64,000 bases of DNA from Bacillus tuaregi (GTDB lineage: Bacteria > Bacillota > Bacilli > Bacillales > Cytobacillaceae): contig NZ_LT629731.1 in assembly GCF_900104575.1 (NCBI RefSeq), forward strand, positions 4,164,712 through 4,228,711, read 5' to 3'. Shown in pieces: positions 16,979 to 25,391 of the stretch. A program made the translations under genes and the position numbers. The stretch's first letter is position 1. Each line of letters begins with the position of its first letter. The notes under the pieces are model-generated. The model was not told the DNA's origin and made no database searches. It saw nothing but the letters and a program-made list of their open reading frames with translations.

Positions 16979-17714
16979 GGAAACATCTGATAAATGGTTT
17001 ACTGGAAATTTTTCTATGTAATGAATTTATATTGAATAAATTATTTTTTTGTTTGTAGTCATACTCATATTTTCGCCAACTATCCTTACTTCTGATTCTA
17101 TGCTTTACGTCCCAAGTTTCCTCATTGTTAAAAAAGCGAGACACATAATCTGATGCAAAAGTAAGCAAATTCACTTGATATTTGTCCCATGTCTTTTTAA
17201 TCCACTCTTCTACTTCCTCTGAGATATAGATATTTTCGAAATCCATTCTTGGATTACTTTGAATTCGATGATGGTCTTTGATAAAAAGGAAAAGCATTTC
17301 AGTCTGTTCTTTCAGAAAATGATTTTTCTTTATAAGGTGAGCGTAACAATCATACGAAGCACTGCGAAACTCTCTATCAGTGTTGTATAGATAGAATAAA
17401 TCATCTTTTTTAAGGTAACTAACAATGGAACGATTCAGTTGCTTTTCATAATCGTCATAAATTCCAACTAACCATTCTTGAATATCAGATTCATATTGCC
17501 GAAGGGAATTTTTATACTTTTCAAGACGTTCTTCGTTTAACACTGTTTTTTCATCCAATTTTGAATCATCAAGGTATTGATTGAAATACTCAAATATATA
17601 GTTCATACACGTTTGCATGTTTTGAACTTTTGACTCAATATCAAATTCATTAATTCGATCTTCTTTTTTTCTTTTTGAAATGTATTCTTCAAGAGATAGC
17701 ATCCATATACACAT
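16968..17714 (-). CDS. Unknown soluble protein, about 248 aa, C-terminus altered
   Basis: A charged, helix-rich protein with no signal peptide, membrane segment or motif that I recognise ('EEYISKRKKEDRINEFDIE', 'YDDYEKQLNRSIVSYLKKDD', 'WDVKHRIRSKDSWRKYEYDY'). The last codons (KPFIRCFPAK) run into the terminal repeat of element A', so insertion of that element probably replaced the native end. It sits alone between elements A' and B, like a cassette; a defence or toxin role is only a guess. The start could also be the Met at residue 5. Confidence 0.5.
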   Translation of the reverse strand: MCIWMLSLEEYISKRKKEDRINEFDIESKVQNMQTCMNYIFEYFNQYLDDSKLDEKTVLNEERLEKYKNSLRQYESDIQEWLVGIYDDYEKQLNRSIVSYLKKDDLFYLYNTDREFRSASYDCYAHLIKKNHFLKEQTEMLFLFIKDHHRIQSNPRMDFENIYISEEVEEWIKKTWDKYQVNLLTFASDYVSRFFNNEETWDVKHRIRSKDSWRKYEYDYKQKNNLFNINSLHRKISSKPFIRCFPAK

Positions 17715-17804
17715 CCTAATTTATCTTCTTTTACCATTTCTCTATTTATTATACTAAATTCCCTTTCAAACCTTTATACCTAACCCATACACATCTACTA
17801 TGTC

Positions 17805-18340
17805 CCCATCGAATAATAACGTTCCACCGCCCCTCCCCCTTCTCACTCTCCTCAACCCCTTCTCTCCCAAGGGCTCACGCCCCTTTCTCTACCCATTCCA
17901 TTTTCTCTTATAAAAAATTACGTTCCCGCCTTTTTGCCAATTTTCGCATGAAATTGTACCGATTTTACAATGATTTTGATAAAAAAATTACGTTCCATAA
18001 TAGACGAATAGGGAGTATGTGATTGATGACTTTCTGATTCTAATGAGTGAGGAAAAACACTGGAAAGGATGCTGATTCAATACTGTGTGGGAAACTAACC
18101 GAAAGAGGCTAGGAGCCTTACTGGACAAGGGATTGGAGGAATACGGAATTGAAAAAACGATTGGATTCGGATTGAATTTTGATTGAAAATGGGATTGGAT
18201 TGCGATTGGATTCCCGCTGAATTTTATACAAAAAAAACCGAAGGTCTACCGGGAAAAATACCGGAAAAACCTTCGGATTGGGAACATTAATTTTATTTAA
18301 GGAACGCTTTTTTTATTTAAGGAACCTTAATTTTATATGG
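17805..18340. repeat. Non-coding ~0.54-kb element B with tandem 20-bp end repeats
   Basis: The left side has three inverted sites (AATAACGTTCC, AAAATTACGTTCC twice) and a C-rich arm; the right end has three exact-period 20-bp repeats starting GGAAC at 18281, 18301 and 18321 (GGAACRTTAATTTTATTTAA type). The stretch GGACAAGGGATTGGA links it to element A'. A hairpin with CCGAAGGT / ACCTTCGG lies before the repeats. It abuts the second 313-bp repeat. No gene is seen in it. Confidence 0.55.
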
Positions 18341-18407
18341 AGACAACCGCTAAAATCATTAGGACTGTTCCTATTAGAAATAATCCATAAAATATAAATG
18401 TTAACAT
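18333..18407 (-). pseudogene. Truncated copy of the 33-aa membrane protein gene
   Basis: The first 22 codons match the gene at 2037-2138 exactly; after that the sequence switches to element B and stops within two codons (TCC ATA TAA). It marks the left break of the second 313-bp repeat. Confidence 0.6.
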
Positions 18408-18655
18408 AGAGACACCACCCCTATTCAAATCTAATAATGGTAAAATAATTTGGTTTAATCCTCTTAATATCATACCATGGTATTTGGAATATTTTTGTAA
18501 TTTCCTACCTTAATTCTCTAAATACAAAAAAGACTCAATCCAATTTTAGGATTGAGTCTTACTTGATTCATTTCTTTACATATTTGTAAAAATGCAATTA
18601 GGCAGTTCCCAACTTTGTTGGCGAGTTCCCGACTTTGTTGTCAAATAACAAGGGT
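18343..18655. repeat. 313-bp direct repeat, copy 2
   Basis: By eye identical to 2074-2386, including the terminator hairpin and the two GTTCCC(A/G)ACTTTGTTG repeats spaced 20 bp. It follows the right end of element B directly. Sequence to the right (18656 on) is unrelated to what follows copy 1. Confidence 0.9.
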
Positions 18656-18717
18656 GTAGCTTTGAAATAAAGTTTGATCAAAAGCATCTAGGCAAACCCA
18701 TATTTTGCGTTAAATTA

Positions 18718-18758
18718 AATGAACCTGTTTTGAAAAAGATTGATCAAAACGGGTTCAT
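18718..18758. terminator. Terminator at the end of the ABC-transporter operon
   Basis: AATGAACCTGTTTTGA pairs with TCAAAACGGGTTCATT around a short A-rich loop. Reading leftward it follows the last gene remnant of the operon. Confidence 0.65.
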
Positions 18759-19066
18759 TCTTTGTGAAGCATTATACAATTTTTATAAAAAAGTTTGATC
18801 GCTTTCTATCTATAATCTTCAACAATTGCACCTTATTTTGGAGTAGAAAAATAGTATACCGTAGTGAAGATTGGAAGATTCGACATACTGATTGGAGTTT
18901 TTATGATGAAATTTTTGTCATCTCTTTATTTGCATTTTTTTTATTTCTTTATTATGTCTTAAAGCATCGGATGGAGCCTATATTATTTGGTTCTGTTATT
19001 ATTGTGATTACTGCCAGCGTTTTTTACCACCTAAGCCTCCTTTTGTACCAGCATTTGATACTGTAA
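18740..19066 (+). pseudogene. Possible membrane-protein fragment
   Basis: The end of this frame looks like real protein ('SEDWKIRHTDWSFYDEIFVISLFAFFLFLYYVLKHR' with two hydrophobic stretches), but its start overlaps the terminator hairpin and there is no ribosome binding site. It converges on, and slightly overlaps, the comQ fragment. I read it as the 3' remnant of a small two-helix membrane protein; the family is not identified. Confidence 0.25.
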
Positions 19067-19252
19067 AATAGTAAGTTCCGCAAAGGAGAAACCTTTTCTT
19101 TGATCATCAATATATTTTTGAATTGTGTCTTTTAAATTTTCTTGCTGTATATCTTTCCTTACGAGAATATCCAACGACTTAAGTATTCTACTAGTAATTT
19201 CGGACAATAGAACATCCTCCAAAGGTAGAAAAATATTGGTTGCTAATAACAA
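19031..19252 (-). pseudogene. comQ fragment (N-terminal part only)
   Basis: The 73-codon frame matches the N-terminus of ComQ at 28641-29552: 'DIQQENLKDTIQKYIDDQRK' and 'FAELTILQYQML' against 'EIQQENLKETIQKYINAQTK' and 'FAKLTILHYQML'. Likeness stops right after QML, before either Asp-rich catalytic motif, so it cannot be an active prenyltransferase. It suggests a second, now deleted, comQXPA-like cassette or a partial duplication at the other end of this block. Confidence 0.75.
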
Positions 19253-19273
19253 ATAAGCATTCCATTTTACTTA

Positions 19274-19864
19274 TTACAAGCTCTTTTTTATTTTGTTCAA
19301 AAAAATAGATTTTTTCTCAGGGTATAAAGATAATACAAGCTCAAATTCTCTACGGGTTACATTAGCCCAATCCTGTTTAGTAAACTGTTTTTCTATTAAT
19401 GTGAACGGGAGTTGTAGTTTGATTTCCTCTCCTGCATTTAATTCAGGGGTCATTGTTTTATTAGTGTTAAGGGCCATAAATAAATCTAAATTAACACCAT
19501 TTGAAAATCCCTTAGATTCGAGGATAAAAGGATAGACCTCTAGTATCATTTTTTTATTACTTGTATTCTTAATATTAATAGTTGTTACTATAGATTTTAT
19601 ATCCTTAATCTCATTGGTAAATAATTTTCCGTAAACAGCGCTAAAGTTTTGAAGTTCTGTTTTATCCATCATTTTATGTTCAAGCATGGTAATTTCAAAT
19701 GAACCATATCTTACGGGTTCATTTATCTGGTATGCTTCAATTGTTGGTGGTGGAAATTTGTTGTTTAGGCTATTAAACCTGGCCATAAATAGTATAGATA
19801 AAATTAATAATAAAGAAGCAATTGAAATACCTACTAATTTTTTTCTATTTAGAATCATATGCAA
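19274..19864 (-). CDS. Membrane-anchored extracellular protein, 196 aa
   Basis: One N-terminal membrane segment ('LVGISIASLLLILSILFMARF') followed by a beta-rich extracellular domain ('VRYGSFEITMLEHKMMDKTEL', 'VTTINIKNTSNKKMILEVYPF') of the DUF4352/telomeric-repeat-like immunoglobulin type. It overlaps the ATPase gene by ten bases and is the last intact gene of the operon. A protein of similar build (23029-23700) lies at the front of the same operon. Both may be accessory or immunity proteins of the transporter; that is inference. Confidence 0.6.
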   Translation of the reverse strand: MHMILNRKKLVGISIASLLLILSILFMARFNSLNNKFPPPTIEAYQINEPVRYGSFEITMLEHKMMDKTELQNFSAVYGKLFTNEIKDIKSIVTTINIKNTSNKKMILEVYPFILESKGFSNGVNLDLFMALNTNKTMTPELNAGEEIKLQLPFTLIEKQFTKQDWANVTRREFELVLSLYPEKKSIFLNKIKKSL

Positions 19865-20532
19865 TCGTCCTTAGTCTTTCTTGGTATTTTATTTAGAATT
19901 TGATGGTCGATAATACGTCCATTCTCAATAATGAATATTTCATCAGACAAAAATTCTAACTCCTCTTTATCATGACAAGAAACGATTATTAATGCTCCCT
20001 CTTTTCGTCTTCTCTGCAAAATATCACGTACCTTATTTGTGCTTTGTTCATCCAAAGCATTAATAGGTTCATCTAATATTATGAGCTCTGGATTTTCCAT
20101 AATGGCAGCTGCTATTCCTAGTTTTTGTCTCATTCCCAAGGAATACTTTTTATATTTCTTTTTATCACCCGGATCTAAACCTACTTCGAGAAGAACATCA
20201 TTAATTGTATTATTATCTATCTCTCCTTTTATATCAGCTAATATTTTTAAATTTTTGAATCCGGTATAACTTCCGATAAATCCAGGATTCTCAATTAATG
20301 CACCTACACTTTTAGGAAATGAAATATCCTTCCCTAAAATATCACCATTTATATTAATTCTTCCTTCACTAGGGACAATCAGTCCACAAATTGCACGCAT
20401 TAGCATAGTTTTTCCAGAACCATTTTTCCCTTTTAATCCGTAGATTTTCCCCTTTTCCATACTAAGACTGATATTATCTAAAACAGTTGTTTTAGATATT
20501 TTTTTAGTTAGTCCTTTTAACTCTATATACAT
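19855..20532 (-). CDS. ABC transporter ATP-binding protein
   Basis: 225 aa with Walker A 'GLKGKNGSGKTMLMRAI', Q-loop region, signature 'YSLGMRQKLGIA', Walker B 'PELIILDEPINALDE' and switch His ('VSCHDKEEL'). It is the BcrA/CcmA-like type that usually works with separate permeases in bacteriocin or antibiotic export and self-protection. Three permease genes precede it in the operon. Confidence 0.9.
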   Translation of the reverse strand: MYIELKGLTKKISKTTVLDNISLSMEKGKIYGLKGKNGSGKTMLMRAICGLIVPSEGRININGDILGKDISFPKSVGALIENPGFIGSYTGFKNLKILADIKGEIDNNTINDVLLEVGLDPGDKKKYKKYSLGMRQKLGIAAAIMENPELIILDEPINALDEQSTNKVRDILQRRRKEGALIIVSCHDKEELEFLSDEIFIIENGRIIDHQILNKIPRKTKDDCI

Positions 20533-20556
20533 GTGATCACTCCTTTTTAAATAAGT

Positions 20557-21423
20557 TTAATCTTTATATAGAATATCTAAATTCCTAAATCTTACGAACC
20601 CAATCAAAATTGAAAATATAGAAAGAGAAATAGATAGCAATATGCCTATTGTTGCATAAACTCCTTCACCAAGAGATATCATGTTATTACGAAGAATCAT
20701 TAAATAATTTCCTATTAACAATGGAAAAGAACTATATGCTGACGCGACCAATAGGGTAATAACGATAATACAACTAAATATAGGTCTGCAAAATAAAGTA
20801 AGCGTCATTTGAAATAATGAAATTGCAATAGATGTGATAATGGGTAGAATAAAACCAATTATTAATAGACTTTCTGGTTGAAAGTTTGCAGTATTAACCC
20901 TTGAAACTAATAGATTAATATCTTCATTTCTTTGGAATGCTATATCTCCCGAAAGTAATGTAAATAAAAAGACAACTATATATCCTATTAAATAAAAGGT
21001 AAGTACCGTACTAATATTCCATATGCATTTACTTAACCACCATTGTTTACGATTTTTTGAGTGAAGTATTATTAGTTGACCATAACCATTTAGATCTTGA
21101 AAAGGATAATAACTAACTAAATAAACAATATAGATATTTATCAATAACCACGTTACAGGGATTTCAAAGGGTCTGTTCTCTTGATAAATCTCCATTCCTT
21201 TAAATATTTGAATAATGTAATCTGAATAAGATGGAATACTACTTGTTATTTCGTGTGATGCACCTCTATCAACCATGTTTTGAAAGTAAACACATGAAAA
21301 AATAAATATTAGAAATACAGGTACATATCTTAACTTTTCATGTAGAATTCCAATTAAAAGATCATGCTTTATTTGTGTATAAAAACTACCTCTCCTTTTA
21401 CACATAGAGCTACCCCACTTCAT
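20557..21423 (-). CDS. ABC transporter permease 3 of the peptide operon
   Basis: 288 aa, about six membrane helices ('VPVFLIFIFSCVYFQ', 'TVLTFYLIGYIVVFLFTLL', 'GVYATIGILLSISLSIFSILIGF') and a large extracellular loop after the first helix ('GASHEITSSIPSYSDYI'). The start overlaps the previous permease stop by 14 bases; a later ATG (MCKRRGSF) is also possible. It has the form of the membrane proteins that accompany single ATPases in bacteriocin-type transporters. Confidence 0.65.
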   Translation of the reverse strand: MKWGSSMCKRRGSFYTQIKHDLLIGILHEKLRYVPVFLIFIFSCVYFQNMVDRGASHEITSSIPSYSDYIIQIFKGMEIYQENRPFEIPVTWLLINIYIVYLVSYYPFQDLNGYGQLIILHSKNRKQWWLSKCIWNISTVLTFYLIGYIVVFLFTLLSGDIAFQRNEDINLLVSRVNTANFQPESLLIIGFILPIITSIAISLFQMTLTLFCRPIFSCIIVITLLVASAYSSFPLLIGNYLMILRNNMISLGEGVYATIGILLSISLSIFSILIGFVRFRNLDILYKD

Positions 21424-22204
21424 TTAAGAAGTCCTTCCTTTTTACTGCCACTATACCTATTATAAAAATAACTAGCCCGACGAAAATACCATACATTATA
21501 GATATATTCATATAACCGGAACGTTCCCAAATCGAATGACTTATTGTAAGTTTTCCATACATAACAGCATATGTTCGTTGGAACATATCCCATATTCCAA
21601 TTGATAAAATCACCAACCAACCAAATAAATATCCGTTTGTAATCCATTGAAGAAGTTGAAATAACATATTCAATATAGTCAATAAAAGAATACAAAATAT
21701 TAAAAACATAACTAGTACATTCAGAATTGAAACATTATCAGTTACTTTATTATTCGCAAGGTAATATATGCTACTGATACTATTCCAATTAATATAACTA
21801 GTAGAAAAAAAACCACCAATGATAAAAGTACAAATTGTAAAGTATGTTGTTACTAATGATGAAAAGATAAATGTTCTGAACATATGTTTCGTCCATAATA
21901 TCTTTCTACTTTTTTGTCTTAGAATAAACAAAATATTAAAATCGTTTTTATTTAGATACTGTAATAAATAAACTGACATTGGTACGATTAAGAGAGCAAA
22001 GAAAAATTTATCTGTAACGAATACAAAACAATCTGCTAAGCTAGCACCTACTCCATATGGCAGAATTGTATTTGTAATTCTCCACATTAAATATAGGAAG
22101 ATGAGAACAGGGAAAAGAAATATAAATACCAACAGAATGGTCACATTATCCCGAAAATTATACAATAGCTCTTTTATCCACTGACCAAAATTAATATGTA
22201 TCAT
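21410..22204 (-). CDS. ABC transporter permease 2 of the peptide operon
   Basis: 264 aa with about six membrane helices; an internal pattern 'FNILFILRQKSRKILWTKHMFRTFIFSSL' looks like the coupling region used by this kind of permease. It overlaps its neighbours on both sides by 14 bases, so the three permeases are translated as a set. Confidence 0.65.
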   Translation of the reverse strand: MIHINFGQWIKELLYNFRDNVTILLVFIFLFPVLIFLYLMWRITNTILPYGVGASLADCFVFVTDKFFFALLIVPMSVYLLQYLNKNDFNILFILRQKSRKILWTKHMFRTFIFSSLVTTYFTICTFIIGGFFSTSYINWNSISSIYYLANNKVTDNVSILNVLVMFLIFCILLLTILNMLFQLLQWITNGYLFGWLVILSIGIWDMFQRTYAVMYGKLTISHSIWERSGYMNISIMYGIFVGLVIFIIGIVAVKRKDFLNEVG

Positions 22205-23015
22205 CTTTTATCCCCTTTAGTATAAATACCAATGAAGTAGTAAGTCCTAATATTACAGCCTCAATTATAATAATGGTAAAACTGCTATATCCAAAACTTG
22301 GTTGAAGAAAATTAATTGGTTCATAAGCTATCGCATCAAACAGGTTAAATACTGAAAAAGTAAAAATATAAACTAAAAGCGGTGAAATCAATACTATAAA
22401 GCGATGCTCAACAAAGTGACCAACAACAACTGCGATTGTTGCTATTAAACCTCCAAAGACGAAATCGATAAACATATAACAAATAACATAACCAAAAGGA
22501 TGATTATAATATAATTCACTCCACATACTAGCAGCATTTACATAATCAAAAGAGGCCGATGCTTGAGGTAGCATAGACGGGAGTAGCAAGGCTGAAATAC
22601 AAAAATTAATTAAAAGTGGAATGATAACTGCGGTGCCCCCCGCAATAAAAGTAGCTACAAACTTAGAAAGATAATAGTTAATTTTCTTTGTTCTAATAAA
22701 CACATTTTTTATAAATCCATTTTTACGATCAAGGAAAAATGAGTCAGCAAATGGGATTGTTGAAATAATAGGAATCAGAAGGTAATAAAGATAACCTTGC
22801 ATATTATATTGATTCCCACCCATCCATGAAGCGAAGAGCCAACCAGGATACATCATTGGTTTATTAAAGGATAAATATTCATCGAGGGTACTGGATAAAG
22901 GTATTACGTACTGAAACAAATGGGAGATTGTAATAACTGAACCTATTAAGATGGAAAAAAACAAATATTTATTATTGAAAGCTCGCGAAAATTCAATTCT
23001 TAACATTTTAAACAC
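22191..23015 (-). CDS. ABC transporter permease 1 of the peptide operon
   Basis: 274 aa, about six membrane helices, with 'FFLDRKNGFIKNVFIRTKKINYYLSKFVATFIAG', the coupling-helix pattern seen in ABC-2 type permeases, at about residues 93-126. The long first extracellular loop contains 'YPGWLFASWMGGNQYNMQG'. It begins the run of three overlapping permease genes. Confidence 0.65.
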   Translation of the reverse strand: MFKMLRIEFSRAFNNKYLFFSILIGSVITISHLFQYVIPLSSTLDEYLSFNKPMMYPGWLFASWMGGNQYNMQGYLYYLLIPIISTIPFADSFFLDRKNGFIKNVFIRTKKINYYLSKFVATFIAGGTAVIIPLLINFCISALLLPSMLPQASASFDYVNAASMWSELYYNHPFGYVICYMFIDFVFGGLIATIAVVVGHFVEHRFIVLISPLLVYIFTFSVFNLFDAIAYEPINFLQPSFGYSSFTIIIIEAVILGLTTSLVFILKGIKDDTY

Positions 23016-23028
23016 TTTTATTACCCCG

Positions 23029-23700
23029 CTAGTACTTGATTTTTATTATTCTAACGTTCTTATCTACTAATATTTCGTTTGTATATCCATTGTTAATAAC
23101 AAAATTAAGTTGTTCTTTATATTTGTCTAAAATTGCATCCTTTTTAATAAACCCTAAATTAAAGGTTACTTTTTCATTTGGTTGTAAAATGTAATGAAAG
23201 TAATCCCTTTTCTCTACATCAGCTCGTTTATCAAACAGCATCGGTTCAAAGAGTTCTGCACGTCCACCTTCCATGTTACCTCCAACAATGTAATATGAAT
23301 TCAGTGAAATTTCCTTTACTTGTTCTAAGTTGTTTTGAATAGATAAATTAACAATTAAATAAGAATATTCATTTAAGATAGTACCTTTGTTATCTAAGTC
23401 TAAAATATCATTATAAAAACTTGTAAGAGGAAGTAGACCTTTGTCCTTTGTCCTAGTTATACTATTTATTTTATAGGTCATCCCATCTGTAGAAATTTCA
23501 TTATTCATATCTAAGGGTTTATTTTTTATGCTGCTACTTTCCTTCTTTACTTGTTCATTTGATTCACCCGTGACATTGGATTTGCTCCAAATATTATTAA
23601 TCGGTAGAGAATCATTATTCCTTGTAAAGCTATAAACAATAATGGCAATCATAAAAATACCAATTATACTCACTATAATTTTCGTGCCCTTTTTATCCAT
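23029..23700 (-). CDS. Membrane-anchored extracellular protein, 223 aa
   Basis: One N-terminal membrane segment ('KIIVSIIGIFMIAIIVYSF') and an extracellular beta-rich domain ('MTYKINSITRTKDKGLLPLTSF', 'EYSYLIVNLSIQNNLEQVKE'). In build it resembles the protein at 19274-19864, so the two frame the transporter genes. GGAGG precedes the ATG and a terminator separates it from the peptide gene upstream. No enzyme motif is seen. Confidence 0.6.
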   Translation of the reverse strand: MDKKGTKIIVSIIGIFMIAIIVYSFTRNNDSLPINNIWSKSNVTGESNEQVKKESSSIKNKPLDMNNEISTDGMTYKINSITRTKDKGLLPLTSFYNDILDLDNKGTILNEYSYLIVNLSIQNNLEQVKEISLNSYYIVGGNMEGGRAELFEPMLFDKRADVEKRDYFHYILQPNEKVTFNLGFIKKDAILDKYKEQLNFVINNGYTNEILVDKNVRIIKIKY

Positions 23701-23720
23701 TTAAAAACCTCCGGTTGAAA

Positions 23721-23760
23721 AACCAGCGTAATATAGCCGGATAACTATATTACGCTGGTT
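23721..23760 (-). terminator. Terminator between the peptide gene and the transporter genes
   Basis: A perfect 16-bp stem, AACCAGCGTAATATAG paired with its complement, followed on the minus strand by TTTTT. Partial read-through would give much peptide mRNA and less transporter mRNA, a usual layout for secreted peptide operons. Confidence 0.8.
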
Positions 23761-23777
23761 TTATATTTCAAGCAATT

Positions 23778-24215
23778 TTAGATACTATCTGGACTCCATT
23801 CACCTGCCATAACACTTGCAGAATGCGAGTCTGACATTAATCCTAGTTGTGCGTAATTATAACCCCGTTCTTTAACATAATTAGGTAAATACTTCGCCTC
23901 ACCTACACCAACATGAGGGATTGGCCCCGCTGTAGCATAAGTACCTATACCACTACTAGAGTAATTTTTTGAACCATACACTATTACAGAATATCCATAA
24001 TTAGAACCATAGTTATGCACATAGCTAGAAGTATAATCTCTTTTTTCTCTCATGTCTGTGAATCTATCGCTACCATCACCGTTGTAATAAAATTTAAATG
24101 GTGTATCTTTATAATTTCCTGCTGCGCTAGCAGAGGACATACCTATAGAACTTGCCATTAAGCAAGTTAGACCCGCAACGGCTAATTTCATTTTTAAAGA
24201 TTTGATTTTCTTCAT
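23778..24215 (-). CDS. Secreted DUF2712-like polypeptide, 145 aa
   Basis: A signal peptide ('KLAVAGLTCLMASSIGMSSASAAG') is followed by a mature part of about 115 residues without Cys, rich in Tyr, Ser, Gly and Asn ('YTSSYVHNYGSNYGYSVIVYG'), ending 'YNYAQLGLMSDSHSASVMAGEWSPDSI'. The ending and size match my memory of DUF2712 proteins, small exported Bacillus products near ABC transporters; the activity is not established. It is the promoter-proximal gene of the operon, with the ComA-like array upstream and a terminator just after it, as a bacteriocin-like effector would be. Confidence 0.65.
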   Translation of the reverse strand: MKKIKSLKMKLAVAGLTCLMASSIGMSSASAAGNYKDTPFKFYYNGDGSDRFTDMREKRDYTSSYVHNYGSNYGYSVIVYGSKNYSSSGIGTYATAGPIPHVGVGEAKYLPNYVKERGYNYAQLGLMSDSHSASVMAGEWSPDSI

Positions 24216-24383
24216 GATTATTCCCCCTAATATTTATCTTCATTTGTTATACGGAATACATATCAATGATTTATTTCTAAAATGATTTTTTTAAACATTC
24301 CCTTCTTATTAAATAAGCGCTTATTCAAATATTTGAAATTTACAATACAAATATTATTCTAGCATTTAATGTAAAAAAAAGAA

Positions 24384-24423
24384 CCGCAATAATATTTGCG
24401 GTTTTCCGTATGTTATGTTGCGG
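24384..24423 (-). promoter_or_regulatory. ComA-like operator array upstream of the peptide gene
   Basis: In plus-strand reading: CCGCAA, 7 bp, TGCGG, 4 bp, CCGTA, 6 bp, GTTGCGG. The centre TTGCGGTTTTCCGTAT resembles the known ComA box (TTGCGG-N4-CCGCAA). The same elements with the same spacings occur at 29622-29661 before comQ. The outer parts can also pair (AACCGCAA / TTGCGGTT). Confidence 0.7.
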
Positions 24424-25391
24424 AATCCTATTAAAAATTCGATATATCATAAAAATTTGTTACTCGTTTAACTATAATAACCACTTTTAAATCTATAAGA
24501 AAAGAACTGCATCAGCAAGTTCTCTTTTACAGCCTATAAAGTTTCCTTTTATATTAAATATCATTCAGTTATATCCACATGGCAAACCAATATGAAGCAG
24601 GAATAAATGCCCTAATAAAGAGCGCTAATCCTGTTTGATGTAAGTTGGCAATAGGTAAGCATTTGATGTTATCTTATCTCCAGCTTTTGTCGGGTAGTTC
24701 AGGAGCTGTACCACTCCCTTCCCCCTAAGAACAGTACGTTTAGGGCAACATAATTACTTTAACAGAGCGACACATGCCAACTTAGCGTTCTCACGCCTTG
24801 CCTATGATATTGGTGCAATGATGTACAACATCATAATAATTAATCCAGCCTCTAATTTCTTATCTAAGTTCTCGGATAAGGCCAATGCTCGGCGTTATTG
24901 ACTAAAAGCTGATAACAAAAATGGTAGAATAGGTGTGAACTACTGTGATGAGTTATATCGGCTGGAAAGACAATTTAAGCATTTGACTCCGAGTAAGCGT
25001 AGAAAAAACGCAATAGTACTCGAAGCCAATCGTGAAGAAATCCAAAAAACACCTGTTAACCATGAAAGCAAAAATGAGAAACGCATGGCCTGGAGTGGAG
25101 AAAGGTAATGAATGGTATTGGAAGTGATGCTGTTTTTAATCCTACAACAACAGAAGTATTTGTATTTGCAAGTGTTCCAGGAACCTTTCCTATTCCCCAT
25201 TCCGTTGTAAACTGAATACTCGGAAGATTGATAATAATCGTAAGGAACATCAAAAAGATAAAATAAACAGCTGTAGTAATGAAAAGGAAATTTACCAAAA
25301 TCCTTTTTTTAAGGCTGCTATTTTCTGAATAGGAATTTTTTTAAAAAAAGGCAAATTAAAAAGAGCTGATAAATAGAATCAGCTCCTAAAT
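24424..25391. other. Gene-poor region with decayed mobile-element sequence
   Basis: No intact gene is seen over nearly 1 kb. On the plus strand about 24941-25108 encodes a peptide ('YCDELYRLERQFKHLTPSK') that resembles the C-terminal part of IS66-type transposases, without the rest of the gene. On the minus strand about 25110-25298 encodes the start of a membrane protein ('VNFLFITTAVYFIFLMFLTIIINL'), cut off where the first sequence begins. The 24640-24780 part has short inverted repeats and may be the end of an insertion sequence. Family names here are tentative. Confidence 0.35.
25363..25385 (-). terminator. Terminator of the comQXPA cassette
   Basis: GAGCTGAT / ATCAGCTC stem with a 7-nt loop followed on the minus strand by TTTTTAATTTG, directly after the comA stop. 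Confidence 0.8.

Noticed and set aside
23778-24215. Lactococcin 972-type or lantibiotic precursor
   Set aside because: The mature part is too long, has no Cys or leader-cleavage motif, and no lanthionine synthetase is nearby; DUF2712-like is the better fit.
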